Assembly: GCA_017307855.1 (NCBI GenBank)
Contig: JAFKGD010000003.1
Span: 248,001 to 312,000 of the forward strand
DNA: 64,000 bases
Direction: 5' to 3'
Source: Burkholderiales bacterium
GTDB lineage: Bacteria > Pseudomonadota > Gammaproteobacteria > Burkholderiales > Burkholderiaceae_C
Shown: positions 45,193 to 55,346 of the stretch, one piece after another
Layout of the letters: the number at the start of each line of letters is the position of its first letter
How positions within the stretch are numbered: position 1 is the first letter of the stretch
The notes under the pieces: model-generated
What the model was told of the DNA's origin: nothing
What the model saw: only the letters and a program-made list of their open reading frames with translations
Database searches by the model: none
Position numbers and translations under genes: made by a program

Positions 45193-46079
45193 ACGCCGGC
45201 ACCGGACAACAACTCATCGCTTCGGCCGATCTGGCGCGCCTGCGCCAGGCCAAGTACGCCCGCCGCAAGACGGTGAACCAGATCGCGCTGGCGCTGTCGC
45301 TGGCGGCCATGGCCTTCGGCGTGTTCTGGCTGGTGTGGATCCTCTGGGAAACGCTGCGCCTGGGCCTGGCCGGCCTGTCATGGGCGGCCTTCAGCCAGAT
45401 GACGCCGCCGCCCAACGAAGTGGGCGGCATCGCCAACGCCATCTACGGCTCGTTCCTGATGGTGATGCTGGCCACCTTCGTGGGCACGCCCATCGGCATC
45501 ATGGCCGGCATCTACCTGGCCGAGTACAACCCCCGGGGCTGGCTTGCCTCGGTGACGCGCTTCGTCAACGACATCCTGCTGTCGGCACCCTCGATCGTGA
45601 TCGGCCTGTTCGTCTACGCCGTGATCGTGGCGCGCTTCAAGAGCTTCTCGGGCTGGGCCGGCGCGATGGCGCTGGCGCTGATCGTGATCCCGGTGGTCAT
45701 CCGTACCACCGAGAACATGCTGCAACTGGTGCCGCCGGGCCTGCGCGAGGCGGCCTATGCGCTGGGCACGCCCAAGTGGAAGGTGATCATGTCCATCACC
45801 CTGCGGGCGGCGCGTGCCGGCGTGGTGACGGGCATCCTGCTGGCCGTGGCACGCATCTCGGGCGAGACCGCTCCGCTGTTGTTCACCGCGCTGTCCAACC
45901 AGTTCTGGACGTCGAACCTGTCCGAGCCGATGGCCAGCCTGCCGGTGACCATCTTCAAGTTCGCGATGAGCCCGTACGAGAACTGGCAGCAACTGGCTTG
46001 GGCCGGCGTGTTCCTGATCACGCTCGCCGTCCTCGCGCTGAACATTCTGGCCCGGGTGCTGACCCGCGCCAGACACTGA
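45189..46079 (+). CDS. pstA: Phosphate ABC transporter permease PstA
   Basis: A 296-residue inner-membrane permease, the partner of PstC. The N-terminus carries [20 protein letters not shown], then membrane segments. [58 protein letters not shown], then the EAA loop [20 protein letters not shown] and [27 protein letters not shown] match PstA. The start overlaps the stop of pstC. pstB follows after 31 bp. Confidence 0.95.
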   Translation: MNAGTGQQLIASADLARLRQAKYARRKTVNQIALALSLAAMAFGVFWLVWILWETLRLGLAGLSWAAFSQMTPPPNEVGGIANAIYGSFLMVMLATFVGTPIGIMAGIYLAEYNPRGWLASVTRFVNDILLSAPSIVIGLFVYAVIVARFKSFSGWAGAMALALIVIPVVIRTTENMLQLVPPGLREAAYALGTPKWKVIMSITLRAARAGVVTGILLAVARISGETAPLLFTALSNQFWTSNLSEPMASLPVTIFKFAMSPYENWQQLAWAGVFLITLAVLALNILARVLTRARH

Positions 46080-46110
46080 ACGACAACGAACAACGCAAGG
46101 GCCACACGCC

Positions 46111-46899
46111 ATGCAAACCGCTACCGCCACTACTGTCGTGAACTCGCCGTCCAAGATTTCGGTCAAGGACCTGAACTTCTACTACGGCAAATTCCACGCT
46201 CTCAAGGGCATCAATCTCGAGATTCCCGAGAAGAAGGTCACCGCCTTCATCGGCCCCTCGGGCTGCGGCAAGTCCACGCTGCTGCGCACCTTCAACCGCA
46301 TGTTCGAGCTCTACCCCGAGCAACGCGCCGAAGGCGCGATCGTGCTCGACGGCGAGAACCTGCTGACCAGCAAACAGGACGTCGCGCTGGTGCGCGCCAA
46401 GGTCGGCATGGTGTTCCAGAAGCCCACGCCGTTCCCGATGTCGATCTACGACAACATCGCTTTCGGCGTGAAGCTGTTCGAGAACCTCTCGCGTTCCGAC
46501 ATGGACGACCGCGTGGAGTGGGCGCTGAAGAAGGCCGCGCTGTGGAACGAGGTCAAGGACAAGCTCCAGCAGAGCGGCTCGGGCCTCTCGGGCGGCCAGC
46601 AGCAGCGCCTGTGCATCGCCCGCGGCATCGCGATCAAGCCCGAAGTGCTGCTGCTCGACGAGCCGTGCTCGGCGCTCGATCCGATCTCGACCGCGAAGAT
46701 CGAGGAGCTGATCGCCGAACTCAAGAGCGACTACACCGTGGTGATCGTGACCCACAACATGCAGCAGGCCGCGCGTTGCAGCGACTACACGGCCTATATG
46801 TACCTGGGCGATCTGGTGGAGTTCGGGGCGACGGAACAGATGTTCTTCAAGCCCCAGCGCAAAGAGACGGAAGACTACATCACTGGAAGATTCGGCTGA
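46111..46899 (+). CDS. pstB: Phosphate ABC transporter ATP-binding protein PstB
   Basis: A 262-residue ABC ATPase that drives phosphate import. Motifs: [20 protein letters not shown], Walker [10 protein letters not shown] (~residues 48-56), [20 protein letters not shown] (Q loop), signature [20 protein letters not shown], Walker [14 protein letters not shown] and H-loop [33 protein letters not shown] and [10 protein letters not shown] at the C-terminus are PstB-specific. It also takes part, with PhoU, in signalling phosphate status to PhoR. Confidence 0.97.
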   Translation: MQTATATTVVNSPSKISVKDLNFYYGKFHALKGINLEIPEKKVTAFIGPSGCGKSTLLRTFNRMFELYPEQRAEGAIVLDGENLLTSKQDVALVRAKVGMVFQKPTPFPMSIYDNIAFGVKLFENLSRSDMDDRVEWALKKAALWNEVKDKLQQSGSGLSGGQQQRLCIARGIAIKPEVLLLDEPCSALDPISTAKIEELIAELKSDYTVVIVTHNMQQAARCSDYTAYMYLGDLVEFGATEQMFFKPQRKETEDYITGRFG

Positions 46900-46907
46900 T
46901 CCCCGAA

Positions 46908-46974
46908 GCGACCTGCGGTCGCCTCCCCCACGGGGGCAACACCAGCGGCCCGGCAGAGCCGTTTCCGCGGTGTT
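46908..46974 (+). repeat. Palindromic intergenic element between pstB and phoU
   Basis: Three hairpins stand in a row: GCGACC-TGC-GGTCGC (46908-46922), CCCCC-AC-GGGGG (46925-46936), and a branched one in which AACACC pairs with GGTGTT and GCGG with CCGC around a small CGGC-AGA-GCCG stem (46938-46974). The overall form resembles repeated palindromic elements I recall from Comamonadaceae intergenic regions. It sits where operon mRNA may be processed. A strong Shine-Dalgarno, TTAGGAGGTTTCC, follows for phoU. Confidence 0.65.
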
Positions 46975-47005
46975 CTCGGTCAAGTCAATCAATTAGGAGG
47001 TTTCC

Positions 47006-47707
47006 ATGCCTGATAAACATCTTTCCACCCAGTTCGACAGCGAACTCAATGGCGTGTCCTCGCGCGTCATGGAGCTCGGCGGTCTGGTCGAGTCCCAGAT
47101 CGGCCTGGCGGTCTACGCCCTGCAGAACCTGGCCAGCGACGCGGCCGATCAGGTCACCGAGATCGAGCATCGCGTGAACGCGATGGAGATCGAGATCGAC
47201 CGCGAGCTTTCATCCATCATCGCCCGCCGCCAGCCGACGGCACGCGACCTGCGACTGTTGATCGCCATCAGCAAGACCACGGCCAACCTCGAGCGCGTGG
47301 GCGACGAGGCCAACAAGATCGCGCGCATGGTCAAGTCCATCATCGAATCGGGCGCACCGCGCGCGCTGCCGTCTTCGGACCTGCGCGTGGCGGCCGACCT
47401 GGCCTCCGGCCTGATCCGTCGTGCGCTCGATGCGTTCGCGCGCCTGGACACCGCAGCCGCCGTCTCGATCCTCAAGGAGGACGACGCCATCGACCGCGAG
47501 TTCGACGGCTTCGTGCGCAAGCTCATCACCTACATGATGGAAGACCCGCGCACCATCGGCGCCAGCCTGGACCTGCTGTTCCTGGCCAAGGCCATCGAGC
47601 GCATCGGCGACCACGCCAAAAACATTGCAGAATTCATCATCTACATCGTCAAGGGCGCCGACGTGCGCCACACCTCGATGCAGGAGATCGAGTCCGCGGT
47701 CCAGTAA
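47006..47707 (+). CDS. phoU: Phosphate signalling protein PhoU
   Basis: A 233-residue helical protein made of two three-helix bundles. The start MPDKHLSTQFDSELNGVSSR is typical. Each bundle has the ExxxD metal-binding pattern: IEHRVNAMEIEIDRELSSII with ISKTTANLERVGDEANKIAR in the first, and EDDAIDREFDGFVRKLITYM with LLFLAKAIERIGDHAKNIAE in the second. PhoU links the Pst transporter to PhoR and represses the Pho regulon when phosphate is plentiful. phoB follows after 3 bp. Confidence 0.96.
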   Translation: MPDKHLSTQFDSELNGVSSRVMELGGLVESQIGLAVYALQNLASDAADQVTEIEHRVNAMEIEIDRELSSIIARRQPTARDLRLLIAISKTTANLERVGDEANKIARMVKSIIESGAPRALPSSDLRVAADLASGLIRRALDAFARLDTAAAVSILKEDDAIDREFDGFVRKLITYMMEDPRTIGASLDLLFLAKAIERIGDHAKNIAEFIIYIVKGADVRHTSMQEIESAVQ

Positions 47708-47710
47708 AGA

Positions 47711-48406
47711 ATGAAACGTCATCCCCGAGTCCTCATCGTCGAAGACGAGTCCGCGATCGCCGAGCTGATCGCCGTCAATCTGCGCCACAACGGCTTCGAG
47801 CCGATCTGGTCGGAGGATGGCGAGTCGGCGCAACGCGAACTCGATGCCGTGCTGCCCGACGTCATCCTGCTGGACTGGATGCTGCCGGGCCAGAGCGGTG
47901 TGCAGCTGGCGCGCAAGTGGCGCGGCGACGCGCGTACCCGGGGTATCCCGATCCTGATGCTCACCGCACGTGGCGACGAGCCCGACAAGATCGCGGGCCT
48001 GGACGCCGGGGCAGATGACTACATCACCAAGCCGTTCTCCACGCAGGAAATGCTCGCGCGCATCCGCGCCGTGCTGCGCCGCCGCGCGCCCGAGCAGGTG
48101 ATCGACAGCGTGAGCATCGGCCCGCTGGTGCTCGACGGCGCCACGCACCGAGTGACCTGGAACGGCCAGCAGCTCAAGGTGGGCCCCACCGAGTTCAAGT
48201 TGCTCAACTACCTCATGAAGCATGCCGAGCGCGTGCACAGCCGCAGCCAGCTGCTCGACAAGGTGTGGGGCGACCATGTCTTCATCGAGGAGCGCACGGT
48301 GGACGTGCACGTCAAGCGCCTGCGCGAGGCGCTGGGCGAAGGCGCGCCGATGGTCGAAACCGTGCGCGGCGCGGGTTACCGCCTCACGGCGCAGCCGCAG
48401 TCCTGA
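47711..48406 (+). CDS. phoB: Phosphate regulon response regulator PhoB
   Basis: A 231-residue OmpR-family regulator. The receiver domain has ILIVEDESAIAEL, the phospho-acceptor Asp55 in VILLDWMLPGQSG, the switch Thr in PILMLTARGDE and the Lys in YITKPFSTQEMLARI. The C-terminal winged helix has VGPTEFKLLNYLMKHAERVH, SRSQLLDKVWGDHVFIEERT and VDVHVKRLREALGEG. It binds Pho boxes; those seen before phoX, ppk and pstS are its likely targets in this window. It is followed by phoR. Confidence 0.96.
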   Translation: MKRHPRVLIVEDESAIAELIAVNLRHNGFEPIWSEDGESAQRELDAVLPDVILLDWMLPGQSGVQLARKWRGDARTRGIPILMLTARGDEPDKIAGLDAGADDYITKPFSTQEMLARIRAVLRRRAPEQVIDSVSIGPLVLDGATHRVTWNGQQLKVGPTEFKLLNYLMKHAERVHSRSQLLDKVWGDHVFIEERTVDVHVKRLREALGEGAPMVETVRGAGYRLTAQPQS

Positions 48407-48455
48407 ACGGTTCTTCGCAGGGGCGGCGTGACGTCGCCGCACCGATAATCTGCCG

Positions 48456-49811
<1,356 letters not shown>

Positions 49812-49824
49812 GCGGGCGGCGTCC

Positions 49825-51183
49825 TCAGTTCGCGGCGGTCGCGCCGTTGCGCTCGGGCGCCGAGCGGTGGCGCACCAGCAGCACGAAGATGATGGCCGTC
49901 AGCGCAAGGGCGGCCCCGCCCGTGATCCAGAACGCCTGCGGCGCCTGCAACGCAGGCCGGCCGGCAAGGCCTTCGTAGGCCAGCAGGTAGCCGCCACCCA
50001 GGCCCACGCCCCAGAGCAGCACGCAGTACACGACGAGCGGTGCGATGGCCACGCGATAGCAACGCAGTACGAACACGCTGAGCGCCTGTGTGGCATCGGC
50101 CACGTGATAGACCGCCACCCAGGCCAGCAACCCACCTGCCAGCGCGGCCACCTGGGTGTTGGCGGCATAGAGGTTGGCGAGGCCGTGGCGCGACAGCAGC
50201 AGCAGTGATGCCAGCACCACGGCCGCGCCGAGCGTGAGTTTGAAACCCGTGACCAGCACGCGCCGCGCGCGATGCGGATCGCCGGCGCCCAGCCAGTAGC
50301 CCACGCGGGCACTGGTGGCAATCCCCAGCGACAGCGGCACCATGTAGAGCACGGCGGCCACGTTGGCGGCCACCTGGTGCGCGGCAGACGCTACCGTGCC
50401 CAGGCGCGCGATGAACAGCGCCATCAGCGTGAACGAGGTGACTTCGACCAGGATCGCCAGCCCGCCCGGCACGCCTAGCCGCGCATACCGCGCCAGCGTG
50501 GGGCCGTGCGGCCGCTCCATCGGCCGCCACAGCCCATACGGACGATAGAACGGCTCGGAGCGCAACAGCCAGAAGGCGGTGAACAGCATCAGGTAGTTCA
50601 CCACCAGCGACGCCCAGGCACACCCCACGGCGCCGCCGGCCGGCAGCCCCAGGCCGCCGAAGGCGAACCAGATCGACAGCGGCACCTTCACGGCCAGCGA
50701 ACCGATTTGCAGCCACGTGACGAGCAGCGGCTTGCCCAGGCTCTGGTTGAGCGTGGCGTACATGCGGAACAACAGCGCGGCCGGCACCGACCACGCCAGC
50801 ACGCGCAGATAGCCGCGCACTTCTTCCTGCATGGCCTCGGGCACCCCGGTCAGCCGCAGCAGCGGATCGGGATGCAGCAGTGCAGCCATGCCGATCACGA
50901 TCGTGATGCCACACAGGTAGAGCGCCTGGCGCAGCGACCGGCCCACCTCGGCCGGGCGGCCGGCGCCGTGCAGTTCGGCCCACACAGGCAACAGCGCCTG
51001 CAGCACGCCCATCAGCGCCACGAACACGCTGATGAAAACGGCCGAGCCCACCGAGAGGGCGGCCAGTGCCTCATTGGAATGGCGGCCGGCGATGACGGTG
51101 TCGACCACACCATAGGCCGTCACGGCCAGCTGGCCGACGAGCACGGCGCCGCCATGGCGCAGGATGTCGCGCAGCTCGGTCAC
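49825..51183 (-). CDS. MATE family multidrug/toxin efflux transporter
   Basis: A 452-residue membrane protein with about 12 segments. The N-terminal half has LRHGGAVLVGQLAVTAYGVV, DTVIAGRHSNEALAALSVGS, AVFISVFVALMGVLQALLPV and AELHGAGRPAEVGRSLRQAL; the second half repeats the pattern with LARYARLGVPGGLAILVEVT, FIARLGTVASAAHQVAANVA and LSLGIATSARVGYWLGAGDP. These are MATE (NorM/DinF-like) signatures of Na+ or H+ coupled export. The start is GTG 51183, overlapping the stop of the upstream gene. Substrate unknown. Confidence 0.9.
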   Translation of the reverse strand: MTELRDILRHGGAVLVGQLAVTAYGVVDTVIAGRHSNEALAALSVGSAVFISVFVALMGVLQALLPVWAELHGAGRPAEVGRSLRQALYLCGITIVIGMAALLHPDPLLRLTGVPEAMQEEVRGYLRVLAWSVPAALLFRMYATLNQSLGKPLLVTWLQIGSLAVKVPLSIWFAFGGLGLPAGGAVGCAWASLVVNYLMLFTAFWLLRSEPFYRPYGLWRPMERPHGPTLARYARLGVPGGLAILVEVTSFTLMALFIARLGTVASAAHQVAANVAAVLYMVPLSLGIATSARVGYWLGAGDPHRARRVLVTGFKLTLGAAVVLASLLLLSRHGLANLYAANTQVAALAGGLLAWVAVYHVADATQALSVFVLRCYRVAIAPLVVYCVLLWGVGLGGGYLLAYEGLAGRPALQAPQAFWITGGAALALTAIIFVLLVRHRSAPERNGATAAN

Positions 51184-52889
51184 GGGTTGGCGACGGGGAG
51201 CGTGCGCCGGTAGACCAGCATGTTCTTGTCGCGGTCGGTGGGATGGCGCACGCGCGACTGCAGGGTCCATTCCCCGCCGGAGGTGACCGTGGGCAGGGTG
51301 GACAGTGCGCTGTCGTTCACCAGCAACCAGTCGCAATGCGTAGCGTCCCCGGTGGGCTGCAACGTGAGCGGGCTGTAGAAGCGGAAGGCCGCCAGCTGCG
51401 CCCGAGTCAGTCCGTGCGTTTCGGCGCACGTGGCGCGGCCGAGCGTGGGCGTGATGGCCTGCACCAGCGGGCCGTAGCTGAGCGAGAAATTGAGCAGCGG
51501 CAACCACAGCGTGGTCAACAGCAGCCACGAGAGCACGGCACCGCTGGCGGGCAACACCAGGCTCTTCCACAGCGCGCGCTGATGGCGGCCCACGCGCCAC
51601 TTCACCAGCCAGCACCAGGCCAGTGTGGCGGCCAGCGCCACGATGAGCGCACCGAGCGAGAAGGAGGGCGTGAAGCCCGGTGCGAGCTTGGCGACGTTGG
51701 CCGCAGGCTGGCGCGGGAAGCCGGTCTGCATGGCGATCCAGATCACCCAGATGACGACGGCGCATCCGGTGAAGAAGAGCAGCGTGAACCAGTCGATCAG
51801 CGCGGCCACGCTGCGCCGCAGCGTCGGCAACGCGAAAGCGGCCAGGGCGGCCAGGGGCGGCAGGGCCAGCAGCAGGGCGCGGTCGGCAGCAGGTGCAGTC
51901 AGCGCCGAGAGGGCCACCACGACGACGATGCCCAGCGGCCAGGCCAGATGGCGGCTGGCGAGCTGGCGGCGCCAGCGCCACACCGTCCACAGCGCCAGCG
52001 CCAGCGCCGGCCACGTGAACCAGACCAGCAGCCGGCCCAGGCTGCGCCAGGCGCTACCGTTCTGTGGCAATGCGGGCTGCCAGCGCCACTCGCCCAGCAG
52101 CGCCGCGAAGCCAGCGGCCAGCAGCGTCGCGCCGACGAGCCAGGCCGCCATTCGCAGGCGAGGGACAGTCAGCGGTCCGTCGTGCCCATGCACCGGGCTC
52201 GAGTCGAAGGTGATCAATGCCGCAGCGCCGAGCCCCAGGAGCAGGGCGAGGGCGGGCGCGCCCGAAAGTGCCAGGCCGAGCAGACCCAGAAGTGCCGTCA
52301 GCGGCGGCAGCAGCGGCCGGTAGGGCAGGGCGGCCACGCCATGGAACAGCAGCGCAAGGCTGGCCAGTTGAGCCAGCGCTGGCGTGGTCTCGTGCGACAT
52401 CTGCGCCAGGCCCAGGCTGGCGATCAGTGCCAGCAGGCCCCCGTCGGCGATGGCACGCGCATAGTCGGCCGGCAGCGCCTCTCCGCCAAAGGCGAACGCG
52501 ACCGGCTGTGCCTGCGGGCTGCGCGCCAGGTAATACACCGCCCACCAGCTGGCTGCGAGCGTGATCGCCAGCATCAATATGAAGGGCAACCGGGCGGCCA
52601 GATCAGGGGCGAGCCACGATGGCGCGACGCGGATCGCGGCCGCGCCGAGCCAGTACGCCAGAAGGCCGTCTGTGTCAGGCGCCAGGCCCATGAGACGGGG
52701 TTGCAGCCAGCCGCTGGCGCCCCGGGCGATCTCGGCCATGTAGCCGAACGCCGTCATGTCCGCGTTCTTCCAGGGCTCGCGTCCCAGGTAGCCGGGCAAG
52801 ACGTAAGTCGCGCACAGCAGCCACAGCGCCAGCCGGGGCAGGCGCCTGACGGCAGCCTGTGCGACGATGGCAGGGGTGGGCTGGTTCAC
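51180..52889 (-). CDS. ArnT-like membrane glycosyltransferase (GT-C fold)
   Basis: A polytopic membrane protein of about 569 residues. The N-terminal loop LPGYLGREPWKNADMTAFGY holds the conserved acidic/Asp pair seen in ArnT/PMT family enzymes, followed by LMGLAPDTDGLLAYWLGAAA. About twelve Ala/Leu-rich membrane segments follow, and a C-terminal periplasmic part (THCDWLLVNDSALSTLP, SRVRHPTDRDKNMLVYRR). It probably transfers a sugar from a lipid carrier to an envelope acceptor. The start is uncertain: GTG 52889 is preferred because an ATG at 52967 lies upstream of the rpmE terminator. It overlaps the MATE gene by GTGA. Confidence 0.75.
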   Translation of the reverse strand: MNQPTPAIVAQAAVRRLPRLALWLLCATYVLPGYLGREPWKNADMTAFGYMAEIARGASGWLQPRLMGLAPDTDGLLAYWLGAAAIRVAPSWLAPDLAARLPFILMLAITLAASWWAVYYLARSPQAQPVAFAFGGEALPADYARAIADGGLLALIASLGLAQMSHETTPALAQLASLALLFHGVAALPYRPLLPPLTALLGLLGLALSGAPALALLLGLGAAALITFDSSPVHGHDGPLTVPRLRMAAWLVGATLLAAGFAALLGEWRWQPALPQNGSAWRSLGRLLVWFTWPALALALWTVWRWRRQLASRHLAWPLGIVVVVALSALTAPAADRALLLALPPLAALAAFALPTLRRSVAALIDWFTLLFFTGCAVVIWVIWIAMQTGFPRQPAANVAKLAPGFTPSFSLGALIVALAATLAWCWLVKWRVGRHQRALWKSLVLPASGAVLSWLLLTTLWLPLLNFSLSYGPLVQAITPTLGRATCAETHGLTRAQLAAFRFYSPLTLQPTGDATHCDWLLVNDSALSTLPTVTSGGEWTLQSRVRHPTDRDKNMLVYRRTLPVANP

Positions 52890-52927
52890 GGGAGGGAGGA
52901 TAGGTGCAATCGGGGCGGGATCCGGAA

Positions 52928-52960
52928 ACAAAAAAGGCAGCACGGTGACCGGCTGCCTTT
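52928..52960 (-). terminator. Rho-independent terminator after rpmE
   Basis: On the minus strand GGCAGC pairs with GCTGCC around a GC-rich loop and is followed by TTTTTTG. The flanking A tract on the other side makes the element potentially bidirectional. It lies 50 bp past the rpmE stop. Confidence 0.8.
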
Positions 52961-53009
52961 TCTGCATGGGGCACGCGCGGCAGGGGCCGCCAGTGCCAGG
53001 AACGGGGGC

Positions 53010-53267
53010 TTACTTGGCGGCGGTCTTGCCGAAGCGGTTGCGGAACTTCTCGACGCGGCCACCCATGTTGTCCACCGACTTCTGCGTGCCGGTGTAGAAG
53101 GGGTGCGATTCGCTCGAGGTATCCAGCTTGTACAGGGGCAGTTCGCGGCCGTCGTCGCTGGTGCCCATTTCCTTGGTGGAAACGCACGAGCGCGTCACGA
53201 ACTTGAAGCCGTTGGACAGGTCCACGAAGAGCACTTCGCGGTAGTTGGGGTGAATGCCTTCTTTCAT
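53010..53267 (-). CDS. rpmE: Type B 50S ribosomal protein L31
   Basis: An 85-residue protein starting [20 protein letters not shown], then [14 protein letters not shown] and [23 protein letters not shown], the L31 signature. It lacks the CxxC zinc ligands of type A L31, so it is the zinc-independent form (rpmE2/YkgM type), here apparently the housekeeping copy of a beta-proteobacterium. It lies downstream of rho in the same direction, as is usual in Burkholderiales, but has its own promoter. Confidence 0.95.
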   Translation of the reverse strand: MKEGIHPNYREVLFVDLSNGFKFVTRSCVSTKEMGTSDDGRELPLYKLDTSSESHPFYTGTQKSVDNMGGRVEKFRNRFGKTAAK

Positions 53268-53335
53268 GATCTTCCTTCAGTCACTTGCGGGAGCCGCGCC
53301 AGCCAGCCTGGCGTACTTTCCGCGAAAAGCCTTTG

Positions 53336-53364
53336 ATTATAGCCAGATCGCTCTGTGGGCAGTT
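53336..53364 (-). promoter_or_regulatory. rpmE promoter
   Basis: The minus strand has a perfect TATAAT (-10) at 53341-53336, 69 bp before the rpmE ATG. The -35 hexamer 17 bp further up (AACTGC) is a poor match. It lies just past the rho stop and would allow L31 expression independent of rho. Confidence 0.6.
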
Positions 53365-53365
53365 T

Positions 53366-54631
53366 TCAGCCACCGCGGCGCATCATGTCGAAGAACTCGA
53401 CGTTGCTCTTGGTGGCGCGCATGCTCTTGAGCACCATCTCCATCGACTCGATCTCGTCCATGTTGTACATGAACTGGCGCAGGATGCGGGTCTTCTGCAG
53501 CACTTCGGGCTGGAGCAGCAGTTCTTCCTTGCGGGTGCCGCTGCGATTGAGCTGGATGGAAGGGAACACGCGCTTTTCGTAGAGGCGGCGGTCCAGGTGG
53601 ATTTCGCAGTTGCCGGTGCCCTTGAATTCTTCGAAGATCACTTCGTCCATGCGCGAGCCGGTGTCGATCAGCGCCGTGGCGATGATGGTCAGCGAGCCGC
53701 CTTCCTCGACGTTGCGCGCCGCGCCCAGGAAGCGCTTGGGGCGCTGCAGGGCGTTGGCGTCGACGCCGCCGGTCAGCACCTTGCCCGAAGAAGGCACGAC
53801 GTTGTTGTAGGCGCGGGCCAGGCGGGTGATGGAGTCCAGCAGGATCACCACGTCTTTCTTGAGCTCGACCAGGCGCTTGGCGCGCTCGATGACCATCTCG
53901 GCCACGTGCACGTGGCGGGCGGCCGGCTCGTCGAAGGTGGAGGCGATCACCTCGGCCTTCACCGAGCGCTGCATTTCGGTCACTTCCTCGGGGCGCTCAT
54001 CCACCAGCAGCACCATCATGTAGCTGTCAGGGTAGTTGGCGCTGATGGCGTGGGCGATGTGCTGCATCATCACCGTCTTGCCGCTCTTGGGCGGTGCCAC
54101 CAGAAGGGCGCGCTGGCCCTTGCCGATGGGGGCGATGATGTCGATCACGCGACCGGTGATGTTTTCCTCGCCCTTCAGGTTGTCGCGTTCAAGGCGCATC
54201 TGTTCCTTGGGGAACAGCGGCGTCAGGTTCTCGAACATCACCTTGTGCTTGTTCTGCTCCGGCGGACCATCGTTGACCTTGTCGAGCTTGGTCAGCGCGA
54301 AATAGCGCTCTCCGTCCTTGGGCGTGCGCACTTCGCCTTCGATCATGTCGCCGGTGTGCAGGTTGAAGCGGCGCACCTGGCTGGGCGAGATGTAGATGTC
54401 GTCGGTGCTCGCCGTATAGCTGGTGTCGGGGCTGCGCAGGAAGCCGAAGCCGTCGGGCAGGATTTCCAGCACGCCGTCGGCGAACACCTGCTCGCCGGCC
54501 TTCGCGCGCTTCTTGATGATGGCGAACATCAGCTCCTGCTTGCGCATGCGGCCGGTGTTCTCGATCTCGAGCGCTTCGGCCTGCTTCAGGACCTCGGATA
54601 CGTGCAGAGCCTTGAGTTCGTTCAGGTGCAT
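53366..54631 (-). CDS. rho: Transcription termination factor Rho
   Basis: A 421-residue hexameric RNA-dependent ATPase. [20 protein letters not shown] begins the N-terminal helical domain; the cold-shock-like RNA-binding domain has [15 protein letters not shown] and [20 protein letters not shown] (~residues 58-95). The ATPase core has [15 protein letters not shown] (P loop, ~178-192), [26 protein letters not shown] and [20 protein letters not shown] (the Q and R loops). Length matches the family (419 in E. coli). trxA is just upstream on the same strand, the usual trxA-rho order. Confidence 0.97.
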   Translation of the reverse strand: MHLNELKALHVSEVLKQAEALEIENTGRMRKQELMFAIIKKRAKAGEQVFADGVLEILPDGFGFLRSPDTSYTASTDDIYISPSQVRRFNLHTGDMIEGEVRTPKDGERYFALTKLDKVNDGPPEQNKHKVMFENLTPLFPKEQMRLERDNLKGEENITGRVIDIIAPIGKGQRALLVAPPKSGKTVMMQHIAHAISANYPDSYMMVLLVDERPEEVTEMQRSVKAEVIASTFDEPAARHVHVAEMVIERAKRLVELKKDVVILLDSITRLARAYNNVVPSSGKVLTGGVDANALQRPKRFLGAARNVEEGGSLTIIATALIDTGSRMDEVIFEEFKGTGNCEIHLDRRLYEKRVFPSIQLNRSGTRKEELLLQPEVLQKTRILRQFMYNMDEIESMEMVLKSMRATKSNVEFFDMMRRGG

Positions 54632-54778
54632 GTGAGTACCCCTGGCGGGGAGTTCGGCGAAAACGGGGGAGTGGAAGGCAGGTCGGCTGAAGGTGCCGCC
54701 CGCGAATGCTAGTGTTCTTCGGGTCGCTGCGCCTGGTGAAGGCGTCCTGCAGCGGCCGGTGCGCGGGATTATGACAGG
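54632..54778 (-). promoter_or_regulatory. rho leader region
   Basis: After the trxA terminator about 150 bp remain before the rho ATG. Rho is normally autoregulated through its leader, and a C-rich, G-poor stretch would be expected; parts of this region on the minus strand do contain C runs, but no clear promoter consensus was identified. Confidence 0.35.
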
Positions 54779-54824
54779 AAAAAACGCGGCTTCCGTCAGA
54801 CGGCGCCTGCACAGGCGCGGAAGC
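54779..54824 (-). terminator. Rho-independent terminator after trxA
   Basis: On the minus strand an outer stem GCTTCCG / CGGAAGC (54824-54818 and 54795-54789) encloses an inner perfect hairpin GCGCCTG / CAGGCGC and is followed by CGCG and TTTTTT. A further GGCGCGCC pair lies just upstream. It separates trxA from rho transcripts. Confidence 0.8.
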
Positions 54825-54866
54825 TCGCGGGGCGGCGCGCCCGTCGAGGGCGCGCCACGTCCGGCA

Positions 54867-55202
54867 TCAGGCGGCCAGTTGCTGGTCGATGAAGGCGGTG
54901 AGCTGCGCCTTGCTCATCGCGCCCACCTTGGTGGCGGCCAACTGGCCACCCTTGAACAGCATCAGCGTGGGAATGCCGCGGATGCCGAACTTGGCGGGGA
55001 TGTCGCGGTTCTCGTCCACGTTCATCTTGGCGATCTGCAGCTTGCCTTCGTACGTGCCCGACACTTCGTCGAGGATGGGCGCGATCATCTTGCACGGACC
55101 GCACCATTCGGCCCAGTAGTCGACCAGCACGGGCTTGTCGGCGTTGAGCACGTCGGATTCGAAGGACGAGTCGGTGATGTGTTTGATGAGTTCGCTGGCC
55201 AT
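54867..55202 (-). CDS. trxA: Thioredoxin
   Basis: A 111-residue thioredoxin with the active site WCGPC at residues 33-37 ([16 protein letters not shown]), the cis-Pro in [16 protein letters not shown], and the conserved Asp in PVLVDYW. It reduces disulfides in cytoplasmic proteins such as ribonucleotide reductase. The ATG at 55202 is followed by [20 protein letters not shown], the usual betaproteobacterial N-terminus. An open frame extends far upstream but is not coding. trxA is divergent from the flavoprotein gene. Confidence 0.96.
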   Translation of the reverse strand: MASELIKHITDSSFESDVLNADKPVLVDYWAEWCGPCKMIAPILDEVSGTYEGKLQIAKMNVDENRDIPAKFGIRGIPTLMLFKGGQLAATKVGAMSKAQLTAFIDQQLAA

Positions 55203-55346
55203 GTCGTGGACTCCTGTGGCTGTGGTGGCGCTACGGCTAAAGTCGGGGAATTGTGACAGAAACCAAGTGCCTCCATCGGGTATGGGCATGCTATCGCGGC
55301 CATAGCCGGGGACCATCATCCTGAGCGCTTGAGCACCCCGTTTTCC

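Noticed and set aside
52890-52967. N-terminal extension of the ArnT-like protein to ATG 52967
   Set aside because: It would place the start upstream of the rpmE terminator hairpin, and the extra residues are Pro-rich and unlike the family. GTG 52889 is preferred.
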